Source: Cinclus cinclus
Lineage: Eukaryota > Chordata > Aves > Passeriformes > Cinclidae
Assembly: GCF_963662255.1 (NCBI RefSeq)
Contig: NC_085046.1
Span: forward strand, 45,709,797-45,773,796
DNA length: 64,000 nt
Reading direction: 5' to 3'
Each line of letters starts with the position of its first letter. The first letter of the stretch is position 1. Of the stretch, positions 33,701-47,388 are shown one piece after another. The position numbers and the translations under genes are program-made. The notes below the pieces were generated by a model. The model searched no databases, was not told where the DNA came from, and saw only the letters and a list, made by a program, of their open reading frames with translations.

Positions 33701-36700
33701 TGGTACTGCTATTATATTGCAATTTAAGACTTCATTCATCATAAGAAGTAAAACTTCTATGGACTTAGATGGGAGGTAAAGGATAAAAGTTGTTTCCTGC
33801 CAAGATCCAGAGATATTTTTCCACTTAATGTTAACTCTTAGCAAAACATGTGTGGCCTCAGGAGTCTTACTATTGTATACATACTTGAATGTCTAAGCAA
33901 GTGAATGAATGTGCCTTCAGCACAGGAAGCTTTACTCCAGCATTGCTGGCACCAGCAGTGGCAATGTGGTGGCACAAGCCAGTCCCAAAGAGTACTGAGA
34001 ACCAGTACCAGGCTTATAGCTTGTCTTTGGGGCTGCACCTTCACATTGGTGCCTGTTCAAATCCCTCATAAGCCTTCCCTCTCTCTGTGGAAATGTATGG
34101 AAGACAAACAAACCAAATATGTGGAGAATTGTGAGACTTACAATTGTGAAAACTGAGCCTCAGAAAAAGCAAAGACTGAGCTAAGATGAGGCCAAATCTG
34201 GGGTGAAAGGCAAATAATATCATTAGTGAGAATTCACTTCCAAGAAATGCAACTTTCTCTTAATTTTCTCTTTGTAGTAGAAATACTGTAAGGATGCTGT
34301 GTTTTGGCTTCCTGCTCAGGCCAAAAAGTAGGACTATTACTCAGGCAAAACTCCCAAAAGACACGTCTAATATGTCCATGTCCTTCGATTGCCTTTCACT
34401 GACTTAACAGAGATTTAGATGACCTAATGTACATGAACAGTATAGATCTCTTTGCTTCTCTGTAGTGTTCAAAATCATTCTTCTAATATCTGTCGTAAGT
34501 TTCATGTACCTGTTCTAAACACAAAGGGGTGATAGCAAGAGTCTACTCAGGACTTCAGCTATTTCTCTTTTTTTCCTTGCCTTATGACCAGCAGATGGGA
34601 TAAAAGGAAATATAGGAGTCATTATACAGAACATCTGAGAGCTCCTTTGCAAAGTGAGCCATATGTTTACTACAGAAAATAATTTTTAATGATTGTTTTT
34701 CAGCACCAGAGCACCAATGAGCAACTTTCAAAAGGTCAGAATGACTGCCTATATTTCACTGCTGTGGGAAATCCATCAGGCAGTAATTGAACCTGTATGC
34801 CTCTACATATACATATGAAAATTCCATATTGTGTTACACATCTGTCATCTACTTTGTATTTCCCTAAACAGTATTTTTGACTCATAAACTGTGTTTTCTT
34901 TAAAACTGTGGCCTGCATAATTGTCTGTGGAGACAGAGGAAAGGAAAAGGACTGCTGTGAATTGTTTCCAGAGTGCTTGTGTAGAGGGATGATTAAGAAA
35001 GTGAAAGTGAATTTATTTAAGATTGAGAAATAAAGCATGTAAACCAGAACTGGATGGGTGCCCTTGTGAAGGGTCTCTTTTTGGAATTATGATGATGGTA
35101 GAGTGTGCCACCAGGGTGCTAAAAATGTACAAGCGGTGACAAATGTTATTTAATGCATTTGTCTTCAAACGTTTTTGCTCAATCACTAACTTCCCTGAAT
35201 GAACCCAGATGCACGAGGCTAATCCAGCCAGTGGATCACTGCCTCACTTCTGTGGCAGTAATATGAGGTTTCTTTGGGGCTTAATTTCATCGTGTGAACA
35301 GGATAAGAAGATTTTGTTGAAAAAAAACCCACAACATTTTTTGCCGAAAGTGAAAGTGGCATATGGAGAGAATTGTGCTACGCCCACAGCCATTGTGTTA
35401 CGCTTGCTACTCTTAAAAATACCTGGTATTTCATAGTACTATGTAGATTGACTGCCTTAGAGAATGATGCTGATATCATTCCACTGTGCATTGTGAGACT
35501 ACTGTGATGAAGTTTGGTGTCTTACTGAATGAAGAAGCCATTCTAGGAAACTTTCTAGGAAATATAAAATGGTGTCCTTTTTTTAAAATATCACTGAATC
35601 AATAATCAGTGCTGTAACAGAATATATAATGTGAGTATACACCTTTAAAGGATGGATTACTGATTTAATTTAATAACTTTTTACTGTGCTATCCCATTTT
35701 TAGTTATTGAAAAAATAGTTCTACAAAAATATGTATGATTTACTGCTGTATGTTTTGAAGAAGAACTAGTAAGGTTGGAGGTAAAAGATAAAAATGATGG
35801 TGTTTTTTAAATTTGGTGTGTCAGGTCAAATATATAATAACAATTTACTTAAATGGTTTTGTCTTAATTGAATTGTTTCTTTATTATATTTTTTTAATTC
35901 CTAATCTAGGATGGTCAAAATTCTATGAAAGCATAAGCTCCTTAGTAGAGTTTTTGGGACATGGAAATATTGGAAATCAGGAAATAAACAATAGATGTAT
36001 TAAGAGACCATATATTTGTGGGGTTTTTGGGGGGCTTTTGGTTTTTTTTTGTGTTAGTGTTATACTTATTCTGCTGGTTTTTAAACATCCATTCTAAAAT
36101 CTTACAAAGTTCTTGTTCAAGTCTATTTATCAAACTCTGGGTTTTAGTTACAAATTTTACTTGGAAAATACAGAGGAAAAGTGACATCAGCCTGATAGGT
36201 GACTTGCTCAGAATTTGCTGCTTACCTTTCTCTTTGTGCCTGTAATGGAAAACCTGTAGCAGAGTACAGAACTATGTAATTTTGCAGTGCTCAGACAACA
36301 TGATCTTATCTGAATGTTATTATCCATACTGTCAAGATTACAGATACCAGCAGGAGATGCATTTTCCTGTTTTAGACTGGAAGGGGCACTGTATTCACAA
36401 AAGCATCTTTGGTATTTTCAAGATGGCTGGAGTTCATTTCAAACAAACTAATTAAGTTCATATTCTATTTAATAATATTGATGTTTTCTTTTGTTGATAT
36501 TTGTGGATAGTATTAATTTTTTATGAAAATAAATTACATGTCCTAAACAAGCATCAGAAAAGCATGTTTAAAAAATCCCTGTCTATCCAAATACTGGATA
36601 AATGGATACATTTAGTTGCTTACAGTTCTTAACCTGCTGTTTATAAAATGAGGAAACTCATGAGGAAACTGTTGCAAACTTTATTTGGAATATATAATTG

Positions 36701-39700
36701 GCTGATTCTTGAAGAGGTTTTGGTCATTTTAAGTTTTAATTAAAGCATCTGAATCTGCAGAAATTTTTCTTGTAGTATTCATGTAGTTGTTAGAAAAATT
36801 AATCAGTTTGAAAATAATTTCTCCTAGCTCTGCAGCAGCCTTTGCTACATCGGGGGAAAACTTCAGTGTCCTCCCCTGCAAACCACAATAGCTCAATTTA
36901 TTAGTATTCACTATATGCATTCTGTTTCCATTTAATATTTCTCCCTTGTGCTTTTTGTCCCTCTCCATTTTCTGTGCATAATGCTCATTCTTGGCTAAGT
37001 ACAGGAAGAACCAATTATTGTTATAGTATTTCAGGTGACATTGTATATCGAGGTATATTAGGCATTTAGGAAATACCACAGATAGATGGCTGATGGTTTG
37101 CATGCTGCTCTGACATCTTATTCTTCTAGATTATAGAAGCCAGGCCATGTTTGCTTAAGCCTGTGATCTTTGGGCAGCTTGTCTCTTTAGCCCAGCTATG
37201 TCTAATGATCTTCACAGATATTGCAGAGAGAAGTATAATGCAGAATTTTAGGATAGCTGTGTCCATGTTCTCTGTTCAAATAATAAAATATCATTAAACT
37301 TACGCAAGGACATAGCAACAGAGGTACTTATGGAGTAACTGGACTAGTGCTTATTCAAATGCTTTTGATTTGTAAATTGCATCCCTGTCTCTAAAAGAGC
37401 TGCAGAACTGTAATGAAAATTTGTGTTTTCAATGCCTTTATTATAAATTAAAATGTAATTTTTGTGTTTTTATAAATTATAACTGTTTATTATAAATTAA
37501 AGATGCCTATTTTTGAATTGTATTAATTGTCATTCTCAAGTGATGATTAATACAATTGCCATAAAAATTTTCATCTGTAAACCTCAGATTTTTGTGTTTT
37601 AACCTTTATATCCCTTTTGTCATTGCCTTTACAATCTTGTCTTCATCATGGCTTCCTCGCCCTCATCGGTCCTGTTAAAAAATTATAGAGATTTCTTTTT
37701 TTAATATCATTTTTTCCTCTGTCTCTGATCTCTATTATTCTGTCTCTTACCACATCATATTCAGTCCCTCTACAATCTAAATTAAAAACCAAGATATTGT
37801 CCTTGAATAAAGAGTGCTTTATTCATGAGATGTTTCAATCATTATATTTTTATATGTTCTCTGAAGTCTATATAGATAACCCTTTTTTAACTTCTAAGTA
37901 TAGGACAACAGTAACACAGAACACTTCATCCAGTGTACAAGTAATCTAGCAACAAAAATGCCTGTGTTACGAGGTTTGAGTTCAAATGTTCAAGGGTAGA
38001 ATTGGCTGTAATGGTATATCTGTGAAAAAAAAAAGCCTGTGGTGAAGTTGGAACCACAGTGCCAAAGCACAACATATAATTGGGCCTAATTTTTTCCATA
38101 TGTATCAACAAAAACAGTCTTTGCTTCCATGAGAGATGAAAGCTTCCCTTTCTGTCATATTTTTATTTTGTGTATAATGCCCAACTCTTTATAATTTCAT
38201 AGGCTTTAAAAAAAAACATGCCTAGATTTAGAGAGAGATGAGCTGTCACCCTGGATTTAAATTTATATTTCTTATAGAAAAGCCCTTTTTTGGTGGGGAA
38301 GGAAAAACATGGCTATTTCCCCTCCCCAGCCAAAAGGGGCTACTGTGTTAAAATCTTTGTACAGTGCCTGTGAGCTATCCAAGTTGGCATGGAACAATCC
38401 ATTTGTGAATTGATTTAAATACCTTATTTAAAATAAATAATCTAGTGGAATTAGTGTCATAAATCTTCACAGAATAAGCTTACTATTTATATAAGATCCA
38501 AGAAGTGTTAAAAACATTTATGTTCTGTCAACAATGTATGGCGATGTTTCTCCATTCAACTTTATGCCAAGTCCCAAATAAAGGATGACTATTTTTTATG
38601 CATTTGTTCTGTTGTTTAATGTGGTATCTTTCCAAGTAATCTTTCTTCCTGCTGTATATAAGTTCAGCTAATACATATATGAATTCTGTAGAAGACTGAT
38701 GGTCTACATTACATTTCACCTATATTATGGTGTATTATTTTATATTCAATAAATTCACTGTTATCAGGATTGTTGAGACATTCTCTGCACTGTATTTTAC
38801 TTCCTCTTGAAAGTTACACACCCAGGCATGCAGACATTGCTGTGTTCTCTGCTTCAGCGTATGGCAAATCAAAACTGCCAAGCAGAGTATCCAAAAAACC
38901 TTCTTGCAGGTGACATTGATGCAATGACTGCTAGATCCAAGTACTTTGCTACACATACAAGCAATCTCTTGCCACACCAGTCTGCTTTCTCTGTTTGTGT
39001 AGTGGCAGCCACTCAGACTTCCAAGTGTTTGACTATGTTCAGAACACGGTTAGGTAGGGTTCTGCATGCTGCTTAAACAGCCTTTTTGTGTGTCTCCTAA
39101 GGAGGGGAAAAAAAGTTAGACTTCTTGGAAATGTCTTACAGGATGCCAGTGGTACCTTGTTGGTTTACTAGTTCACCTCACTTCAACTCTAGTTGCATCT
39201 AGAATTTGTTTTTTAATTTATCCCTTCCTTAACTGATTCCATGGAAGCGAAGGGATTATATTTCTCTCTGCCTTTACATCTATACCGAGTTTAAAACATT
39301 TTGCTCTAGACATGGTTGTTTTGCTAGGAGCAGAGCTGAAAGTTGCTCTGGCAGTGGAAGGAAACACCACTGAAGTGACATTTTTGATTTCCCCATACTG
39401 CTGGCTATGCAGAACTTGGATGTGGATGTGAGCTAAAGCCATCTTCAGAGTTGTTTCTCATGGGCTGTTATGTGTAGTAACGTAAAGATATTATGTATAA
39501 AATATATAAAGATAATGCATGTAGTGCAGCATGCCTTTCCCAAATTACTTTATGCATTCATTTTCTGCTTGTTAGGGAAAGAAAGAGCAGGCCCTGAAGA
39601 AGGAGGAAGAGGCAGTTTTCCTCTTCTGATTAAGCTAGACAGCATTTGGCTAAAATCAAGGAAGGCATGTCTTGGTTATAGTACCTGATTTCCATGGATC

Positions 39701-42700
39701 CCCACTGATGTGTTGTTGTAGGGGCTGCCTTACACATCTTTGCTACTGTTCAAGATTTTTTTTGTTTACGGTTTTAAGAGACTCCGGGAAAAGCAAGCAG
39801 GTTAGAAGAATGAAGAAAATAAAATTTTCCTGCTTTGTTCTCATTTCAGATCAGCCAGAAAAATATTCTCATGGACTGCAGATGACCACAAATGCCAGGA
39901 CCCTCCTGTAGCAGCAGAAATCCTTTTGGATTTCTTCCGAAATATTTCTTAATATTGTCTTAATGTTGGTCAGCCACCTTAAAAACAAGAACTGCTACTT
40001 ATGGTGTTTGCAGCCTCCAGATGGAAACCTCTTTTCTTCAGTAGTCTGCCCCTGTCACTTGATTCATTTGATTGTTTTCAAGTCTTGGACTCTTTCTGCT
40101 TCCCTTTGTTGCATCCATTCTCCACATGCACCATGCAGACCTCTGAAATCCCCAGGCAATGGAGCCTCACCTTCAAGTACAGGGCTGGCAGAAATGAGAA
40201 GTCTGGCCTGTATGCCCACTTCAGACTTGGATCAAACCCACCACTGAGCTGCTTATAGCACTTCTAAAGGCCCCCTGCTAGTCCAGGACCCATTCTGACA
40301 ACCAATAAGTATATTCCTTCCACTCATTTATGTCAGACGAACTGGGCTGCAAAGTAGATACATCTCTTCTCTTGTTTCCTCTATTGTCAGCCTTTGGTTT
40401 TATATGCTTCTGTTAATTAGACACCTGCCTGAATCACCTCTTTTCGTCCTCTCATTTCATTGTTTTCAAACTGTCCTTTCAGGCTTTCATCTGTACTTCT
40501 GCTTTTCCTGCAGCAGTTCCTCTCTAGCTGCTCCCTAGCTTGTCTTCTGATCATGGCAGTGTGTTTTTATTCCAGTCTCTGAGTCTCCTTTTCATAAACT
40601 CCAGCATTTTGGACTCCTTTTACCTTCTCAAACAGGATTTCTTAAGCCAAAATTTTAGGAATGTAATTCTGGCCGTACTCAATTCAACTGGCTGAGGATT
40701 TTGCCATATGTCTGTGTTGGTTTTTTCCCATGTGTTCAGGCACTATTTGCATACATAATTGTTACATATGGATGTCTCATTAAAAAAAAGAAAAAAAGCT
40801 GAACTTCGTCCAGTCTCTGTATAGTCAGATGATTGATATATGGCCAGTATAGACTAACAAAAAGAACATTCTACAATGCTCATATTGCTTTGATTACTGA
40901 GGTTTTTAGAATGTCCAAATGCTGTACAAAATGAATAACAAACATCAGATGTTTGAAAAGTTAACTCAGTAGAAGTCAAGGACATAATGCTTAGTAGCAA
41001 CTTGCTACTAAGGGTTCATATTTTTCTATTAATAGAAAATGACACAAAGATGTCCTTAGGCCAGCTCAGTATTTGTAAGTGACCAAAAGTGTGTGTCAAG
41101 GCACTCACACATGTGCTAATCACTTGCATTTGTAACTGCTTCCTCTGTCAACCTGGCAAAATATTGGTATTAGGAAATTGTGACTAATGGTAAGAAAAAA
41201 GAAAAATTATCTTTCTTAATATGTACTTTATAGGGACAATCTTTATCAGTGTCAAAAGAAAAAACAAAATACAGTTTAATTAACTTAAATAAGATAGAGT
41301 GTGTGAATGAAGCAGGCAGTTCCTTTGAAATGTAAGTGAAAGTGACCAAAGCAGTTTCTACAGTTTGCTTTTATTACTTATTTTTTGTTGTGTTTTTTAG
41401 GAACGTGAACAGTGTATGTACTCATTCCTTTAACACAGAATCAGTTTTCTGTGCATACAGGCATGAAAAAAGGCAAGACTACAGTGTTCATCTGTTTTGG
41501 TTTTTGGATATTTTTACTCCTTTTAAAATCTAATATTTCTGGATAAAATTTACATCCTTTGTTCCCTTGTTTAAAAATAGGGGGGTGTTTTTGTTTTGAA
41601 TAATTAGTTGTGGCGTCTGATTGTATAAGAATTGCTCTATTGTTTGGACAGTATGACAGCCTCCTATGTTTTAAGGAATTTTTTCAGGCAAATGGCTTTT
41701 GAGAATGGCAGCATTTCAAGATTATGAAACTGCTGCTGATGGTAATGGTTCTGGGATAATTAAACTGTCCACAGCCTCTTTTTTTTTTGTGAAACTGAGA
41801 CAAGGGTAGTTGTGATTTCATCAAAGGCTTGCTTTGAGCTCTGGCAGCTGGCAAGGCAGAGCCCTCTGCTAGCAGACTCAGTACCATCCTGAAGGGTTTT
41901 CGCTATACATTTCCTTCATCAGCTGCATAGTCATCACATTTCATCTTTGCCCATCTTATACGGAGACTAGTCAACTTCTTGGTGTTCTCTGTTGACAGAA
42001 TGGCCAATTTGTCTTCTTAGTAGTAATGTATTAAAATTGGTTTGGGGGTGCTTCTTAAGATGACAGTAAATTGGAATTTTGTTCTTTGCATGAGAGTCGT
42101 GTAAGAAAGCACAGTAGCGTAAACTGCCCTTAAATTAAAACTAAAATGATAAAATGCATTGCATCCATGCATTAAAATTAAAAGAGGCTTTCTTATTATG
42201 CTTTAGAGAATAGTTAATCCTATTTCTGAAGAGGTCTGCAATAGCTTGTCTATCTTTACACAATTATGTTGTTCTCCTTGATGCTTTAGGACTGGTCAAG
42301 AGTTTACAGTTAAGGGTGAACACAGGTTCTCATAGCTGGAGAATTGCTAAGAGATTTTCACAGCTGCTTTTGTGTGAGTGATTGTGTCATGTAGGCAAGA
42401 GATTATCTACCGTTTTCTGGAAAAACGTTCCTGTAAATCATGTCTCTAGAGATTCATGAGAGCAGAGCTATATATCCTGATGTATAAACTTGGTTCAGAT
42501 CAGTGGTGGCATATTGTTGTTGAGGCAGTACATTTATTTACTGCTCAGTTGGTACCCTCGCATTAAATGCATTGGACATCAGGGCATTCAGAACCTCATG
42601 GGATCAAACCCTTCTACTGAGGGTATTGCTCAGCTCATATTCTGTCTGTCCCTTTTTATATGTTTTTCATTCAGCACTGTCTATTAACACAGTCTAATTA

Positions 42701-44671
42701 TATTTAAATGTAAGGTGGAGAGCTGATAAAAGGTGAAATTCAGTTGAGAGCTTACTTACAGTGTGATGTCACGTTTTTAATGGTGGTAACAGTTATAGAC
42801 TAACAGCCTCTTGTTACAATAAATGTATCATTTGGTAGCTGTATGGTCTCTATTGACGTGTGTGTGTTATTCTTGGGATGAGATTCTGTTGTGGTGTGTA
42901 CAACACAACTACTGCCCATTTTTGGGCTGGGAAAGAGGTGGCCCTTCTTCACTAGCAGAGAGAACAAATTGAGTCTTCTGAGACCTAGCTCCAAGGGGAA
43001 GGCTGGAAATTTAGAGCTGTGTTAAGGAAAGAAATTATTGTAATAGGAAGTAAAACTCGGTAAATTCCACTTCTAGTTAAGAAGTTAAAAGGAGGACAAT
43101 ATTTTTTTTACTATGAGAAGTATTTTGAAGGAATTGAGTAAAAGATTAAACAGTAAGGAAGATGAAGGGTATGTATACATAGAGAATAAGGTGATTTGGG
43201 GTTTGGGTAACTAAGGAATGTAAAAGTCAGTAAATACTCAGCAGAGCTGAATTGGTGAGTTATAAGAAATTCAACGATAAGAGGATAAGAAATAAAGTAG
43301 GAAGTCAACAAATACTGGCCAACAATGAGTGGACAAAAGGTCTTTAAGGCTATTTGAGATAAGAACCTAAAGTGTTTGCAAGTACAGCACTAAACAGGCA
43401 GCACACACTTCTGGTTAATTCTCTCAGCATTCTAGACTGTGGCCTTTTCCTGTAGTGTGGAGCTACATGAGATGACTAAGATGGTCCAGGATCACCCATT
43501 GCTGGAAAGGGGAGATTGTTCTCCTTCCATTCTCCTGCTTCTGCCTTGCCCATGTGCTAGCACTTTGTTCACTAAACCATCTGAAAAAAAATGTTTGTGT
43601 TATTTGTATCACTTTAGCTTTCCTTGCTATTATTTGATAATTCAGTTGTGAAGTCTGGTGGGTCTCAGCACCAGCACAAGGAAGAAATGGAAACAAGCAG
43701 CTGGAGTAAGAGAGAGGAGGTAAGCACTCCATTTTATATTAATGACTCCTCAGAGCAGCTATCTGCCTATCTCTGTACTGTGGCTGCAGCCTTATGCTAC
43801 AGATATCTGAATCATTTCAGTTCAAGCTCCTGCTGAAAGGAGCAGGAGCTATGCTTGCCATTCAGCCATGTGTTTTACCTGCCTTGTGGTGACACCCGTG
43901 CATGGTGGGATGGTCAGCTGATCTGAGACAATTAGCAACCTGGCAAAAGAAAAGATCTGTTTTCAGCAGTGTTGCCTTATTTGGCTGTGTGTCCCCTGTT
44001 TTGCAGGGACTTCAGGAGGGAGGAGGAGGAGAAAGAGTGGACCTTCATTCTGGGCTGCAGCCCATACTTAGATGAGCTTCAGTGAAGGGTAAAGCCAGCC
44101 CATAGGCTTCTCTGGTCCCTGCTGCATTAGGTTCTGTAATGTGGATATAGTCTTACCTGCCCAGAGGGAAGAGAGTTGTAAATAAAGAGGCAGTTTACGG
44201 ATCTATGGTAAAGCTTAGCAAAAAGTGTTAAGTTCTTCAAGCTTTTTGGATAGAAGGCATTGTATAAATACTGTTTATATTAAAATACATAAATAATTGT
44301 TTAAAATTTCTGGAATAGCTTCAGGAAATAATTTTAGGTCTGTGTAAAGAAGGCATTTTACTTTAAAAGAGGGAAAAACACTGAAAGAGAAAAGTTACAG
44401 CAGAGCAAAGGACAGCTAGGATAATGCAGTAATGTGGGCATTTCAGTTATGCCAAAGAACTAGATCTGAGTTCTTCAGGAAAAAAGGGGATCTTCTGATT
44501 TATGATCTTCTGAATTAAAAAGTATTGCACTTAAAAAGTGTGTAACTTTAAAGAGAACTGAAACAGTGGGTCTTTAAAGATTTTTTGAACTGTAGTCTGG
44601 GACAGAAAAGAATGAGATAGAGACAAGACCTGAAGTACCATGTATGAAAGAAATTGAGGAGGAATTGCACT

Positions 44672-44761
44672 CTGTTGCCTACTCTCTAGAAGCTCTACAA
44701 TATTAATAACTGTTTATATATGGTTATTAATATTGTAGAGTTTTCAGAGAGCAGGCAACAG
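44672..44761. repeat. long near-perfect inverted repeat (hairpin)
   Basis: Two 39-nt arms (44672-44710 and 44723-44761) flank a 12-nt loop (tgtttatatatg). By hand alignment 35 positions pair as Watson-Crick, two as G-U (44689 and 44692) and two are mismatched (44681 and 44688), when read as plus-strand RNA. The inner 18 bp (CTCTACAATATTAATAAC with its complement) are perfect. The size, about 90 nt with a short loop, resembles a microRNA precursor, a small MITE or a recent inverted duplication. No target duplication is obvious at its ends. Confidence 0.85.
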
Positions 44762-45117
44762 GGAAGCAACTAATGTGGTTTTCAGAAAAGAGATGGACAA
44801 GTATATTAAAGAAAATATCCAGTGAAGATATGAGGACTTAAGTGAGGAGAATGTCCTAGGTGGGTTCTTGCTCTGGATTAATGGAAATCTGTGTGTGAAT
44901 GGTTCCTAGTCCATGGTGGTAGGTGACACAGGTAACAAAAATATATGCCAGGCTCTGATAGGGTGAGTTCGCCATGGAAGTTGTGACATGTTTTTGGTGT
45001 GTGTACTCTGGTGCATTACCAGATCCAACTTCTGTGGTTGCATGTGAGCAGAATACTCTGTGTTTTGATCAGTCTCTAGCCTGGTGGATGTTTATTTGCT
45101 TGTTAAATTGCACTGTC

Positions 45118-45144
45118 ATATAATGCACATTCTGTGCATTATAT
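45118..45144. repeat. short perfect hairpin
   Basis: ATATAATGCACA (45118-45129) and TGTGCATTATAT (45133-45144) are exact complements around a 3-nt loop, TTC. It lies about 360 bp downstream of the larger hairpin. Confidence 0.75.
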
Positions 45145-45888
45145 ATCTTGCTTGGTGCTGATATTCTTGTTTTTCAAGAGAATGCATATGTTCTATGTGG
45201 TTTTACTCAAACTGAGCACATATTTTTATATGCAGATGGCAATTATAGTGAATATATATAGGGCAGAGATTGAGACTTCCTTCTTTTTGACCACAGCCTT
45301 CTCTGTTCCTGTGTAGTTACCTTGTAACATGAAAGTAGTCACAGGCAGTCATGCATACTCAAGGTTAAAAATGGTTTCTCACAGTAGTGTTATACAACCT
45401 GTAATTAGATGCCAAACCCCCAAAGTGCACTGAATGAATAGAAATTCCGCTTGGTCTGCACTAAATAAAGTGATACTAAAGTGGAATAGCCATATTGTTT
45501 TATGTACCTACATCCCTCAGTACTTTCTTGCAGGTGACAGTTTCAGCATTCCTTCCCTTATTTCCAGACTGCAAAGGAAATAAATGGTGACAGACAAATC
45601 TCTAAAGAATTAAAAGCTCAGTTTCTGCAGTTTTCTCTTTAGAATATTTATTCATATTGTTTTGACTCAGAAAGTAAGATGAGAATTTCATGAGAACAAG
45701 CATTTTTATGAGTTTTCTGGGATTTATTTACGTTCTGTTTGAGTACAAGTTTTACATGTGGTGACATGACTTTAATAATGCTCGATGTTTATGCTTTTTA
45801 GAAATGCATTTTTATATAGTTTTCAGCTATGTGCAAGGTAAATGGCTGGCCTCAGTTTGAATGTTAACACAGCCCTCTGATTACAATC

Positions 45889-45910
45889 TTATTTATTTAT
45901 TTATTTGTTT
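45889..45910. repeat. (TTTA)n microsatellite
   Basis: About five TTTA units before a T-rich run. Confidence 0.75.
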
Positions 45911-46544
45911 TAAAAGAAAGGAGACTAGGACTAGGACCTCTAGGACTAGTGTCCTAGTTGGAATATATGAAAAACTGTGTTATTCCAAATGCAGTCATGA
46001 AGGCTGAGAAAAAAATTTCATCTCTCCAAGCTACTGGTTTTTCTTCTCCAGAAGCTATTGTTTCTCCTGTCTGTATACAGACTCAAGATGATGGTAATGG
46101 CTTGAATTTTCACTTAATCATGTTATTGTTACTCAGAACTGTTAGAGACTGGAGCTAGCTCTCCAATAATAATTTATTGCTAATTTCAAAACTGTAAACT
46201 CACTGAAGATCCAAGACCTGGCTATTTGGTATCAAATAAAGTTGCCTGCATAGTTACCTGCACAGGTGAAAGATGGCTATCTTCTTCAACAGTGATGAGG
46301 TTTGCAATACTGAGTGCACCTTTTTAAGCAGAGGTAAATCAGAGGCTGAAGATGAATGAGCTTTGTCTTGCGTAGCTGTAAAATGGTTATTTAAGTTGAA
46401 AGTGAAGTTAGGAATTGTAAAGGTCTTAAAAAACAAAAGCAAAATTAAAAACCAGGTTAACTGATACTCCAAAAACTTTTACTATGAGGGAAGATTTACA
46501 TAGGTTTTTAGTTTATTCAAACTGTTTCACCTATCCTTAGAAAC

Positions 46545-46700
46545 ACTAATAAATAGTACTTTGGATTTCTGTAGCACTTTTCATCGGAAAAAATCAAAGT
46601 GCCTCAAAGCACTTTGCAGGCATTAATCTAATTAAGTTTCACAGCACTCCTGCAAGCTAAGTAATGTTTAAAGATCATTTCACCCATTACTAAAAGGAGC
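46545..46700. repeat. possible ancient interspersed repeat
   Basis: The sequence 'ctgtagcacttttcatc', then 'caaagtgcctcaaagcactt', 'aggcattaatctaattaagt', 'cacagcactcctgcaagcta' and 'cacccattac' resembles a very old repeat seen scattered in amniote genomes (agcgctttacaaacattaatt...cacaacacccctgtgaggta). I cannot name the family with certainty. It ends shortly before the solo LTR. Confidence 0.4.
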
Positions 46701-46900
46701 CACCCTTGGGGTGGAATGTAGTAAGTATTCAGTGGTACATAACAACACTCCACAACAGTTCAGGAGAGAGTGTGGGGAAAATACTGTATCCCACTGAGAC
46801 TGAAGGGTGAATCTTGTTAGACAGCACATGTCTTTGCCCGTTACTTCTCCTTCTTAGTTGTAGGTTACGTTCCACCATCTTTTTGATGACTCTGGGGGCG

Positions 46901-46906
46901 TGGGAG
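46901..46906. repeat. solo LTR target-site duplication, left copy
   Basis: TGGGAG directly before the TG of the LTR, identical to 47524-47529. Confidence 0.75.
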
Positions 46907-47282
46907 TGTAGGAATCGAACTGGCTGACATCCCAAACCAGACCAGTGTTTCTGATGAGTTGCCCCTTGGCCCCAGACCTTGGAGGGCATTTGTTTAAGTT
47001 TATAACAGTTCCTAAGAAAGTTGTCAAAGGTTTTAAAACTGTTTATGGTAAAGCTTTATAACCCTCATTTCCCATTGGTTGCCTCTATTCCCAGTTATGT
47101 CATCCCTTTTCTCCTCCCAGTTCTGGAAAGTTCTTGTATCCTTGTACCCCCATTGGTTTATGTTCACCACATTGTTCCACCCATCCTACCTTATTGTGTC
47201 CTGCCCTTTGTTACTCCTCCCTTGCACCACTTTTCCCTTTACCCATTTGATTATCATCCTGGACCCACCTCTCCTCATCCCT

Positions 47283-47290
47283 TATAAATA
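47283..47290 (+). promoter_or_regulatory. TATA box of solo LTR
   Basis: TATAAATA inside a C/T-rich setting. It lies about 93 bp before the polyadenylation signal, in the usual LTR order. Confidence 0.65.
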
Positions 47291-47382
47291 CCCTGGATTT
47301 TCCCTCAGCCTTGTCTTCCACCCTTAACTCTTATAGCCTGTGCACGTGTTTTGGGCTTCGTCCCGCATTTTCTTTTATGGTT

Positions 47383-47388
47383 ATTAAA
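47383..47388 (+). terminator. polyadenylation signal of solo LTR
   Basis: ATTAAA, the common variant of AATAAA, about 93 bp after the TATA box. Confidence 0.6.

Larger units (their letters stand above)
29401..46900. other. long gene-free AT-rich stretch
   Basis: I recognise no gene, RNA gene or large transposon in these 17.5 kb. Open frames are short and without motifs. The stretch holds a T-rich low-complexity patch at 33654-33700, a repeated TTATTATAAATTAAA near 37438 and 37487, inverted repeats at 44672-44761 and 45118-45144, a (TTTA)n run near 45889, and a possible ancient repeat at 46545-46700. Confidence 0.55.

Noticed and set aside
45930..45960. Tandem CTAGGAC motifs forming a 7-bp palindrome (CTAGGAC-TAGT-GTCCTAG)
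   Set aside because: Short slippage-type repeat. It is expected occasionally in 64 kb and has no supporting context.
47021..47327. Overlapping hydrophobic plus-strand frames
   Set aside because: They lie wholly inside the U3 part of the solo LTR, in C/T-rich sequence. No gene.
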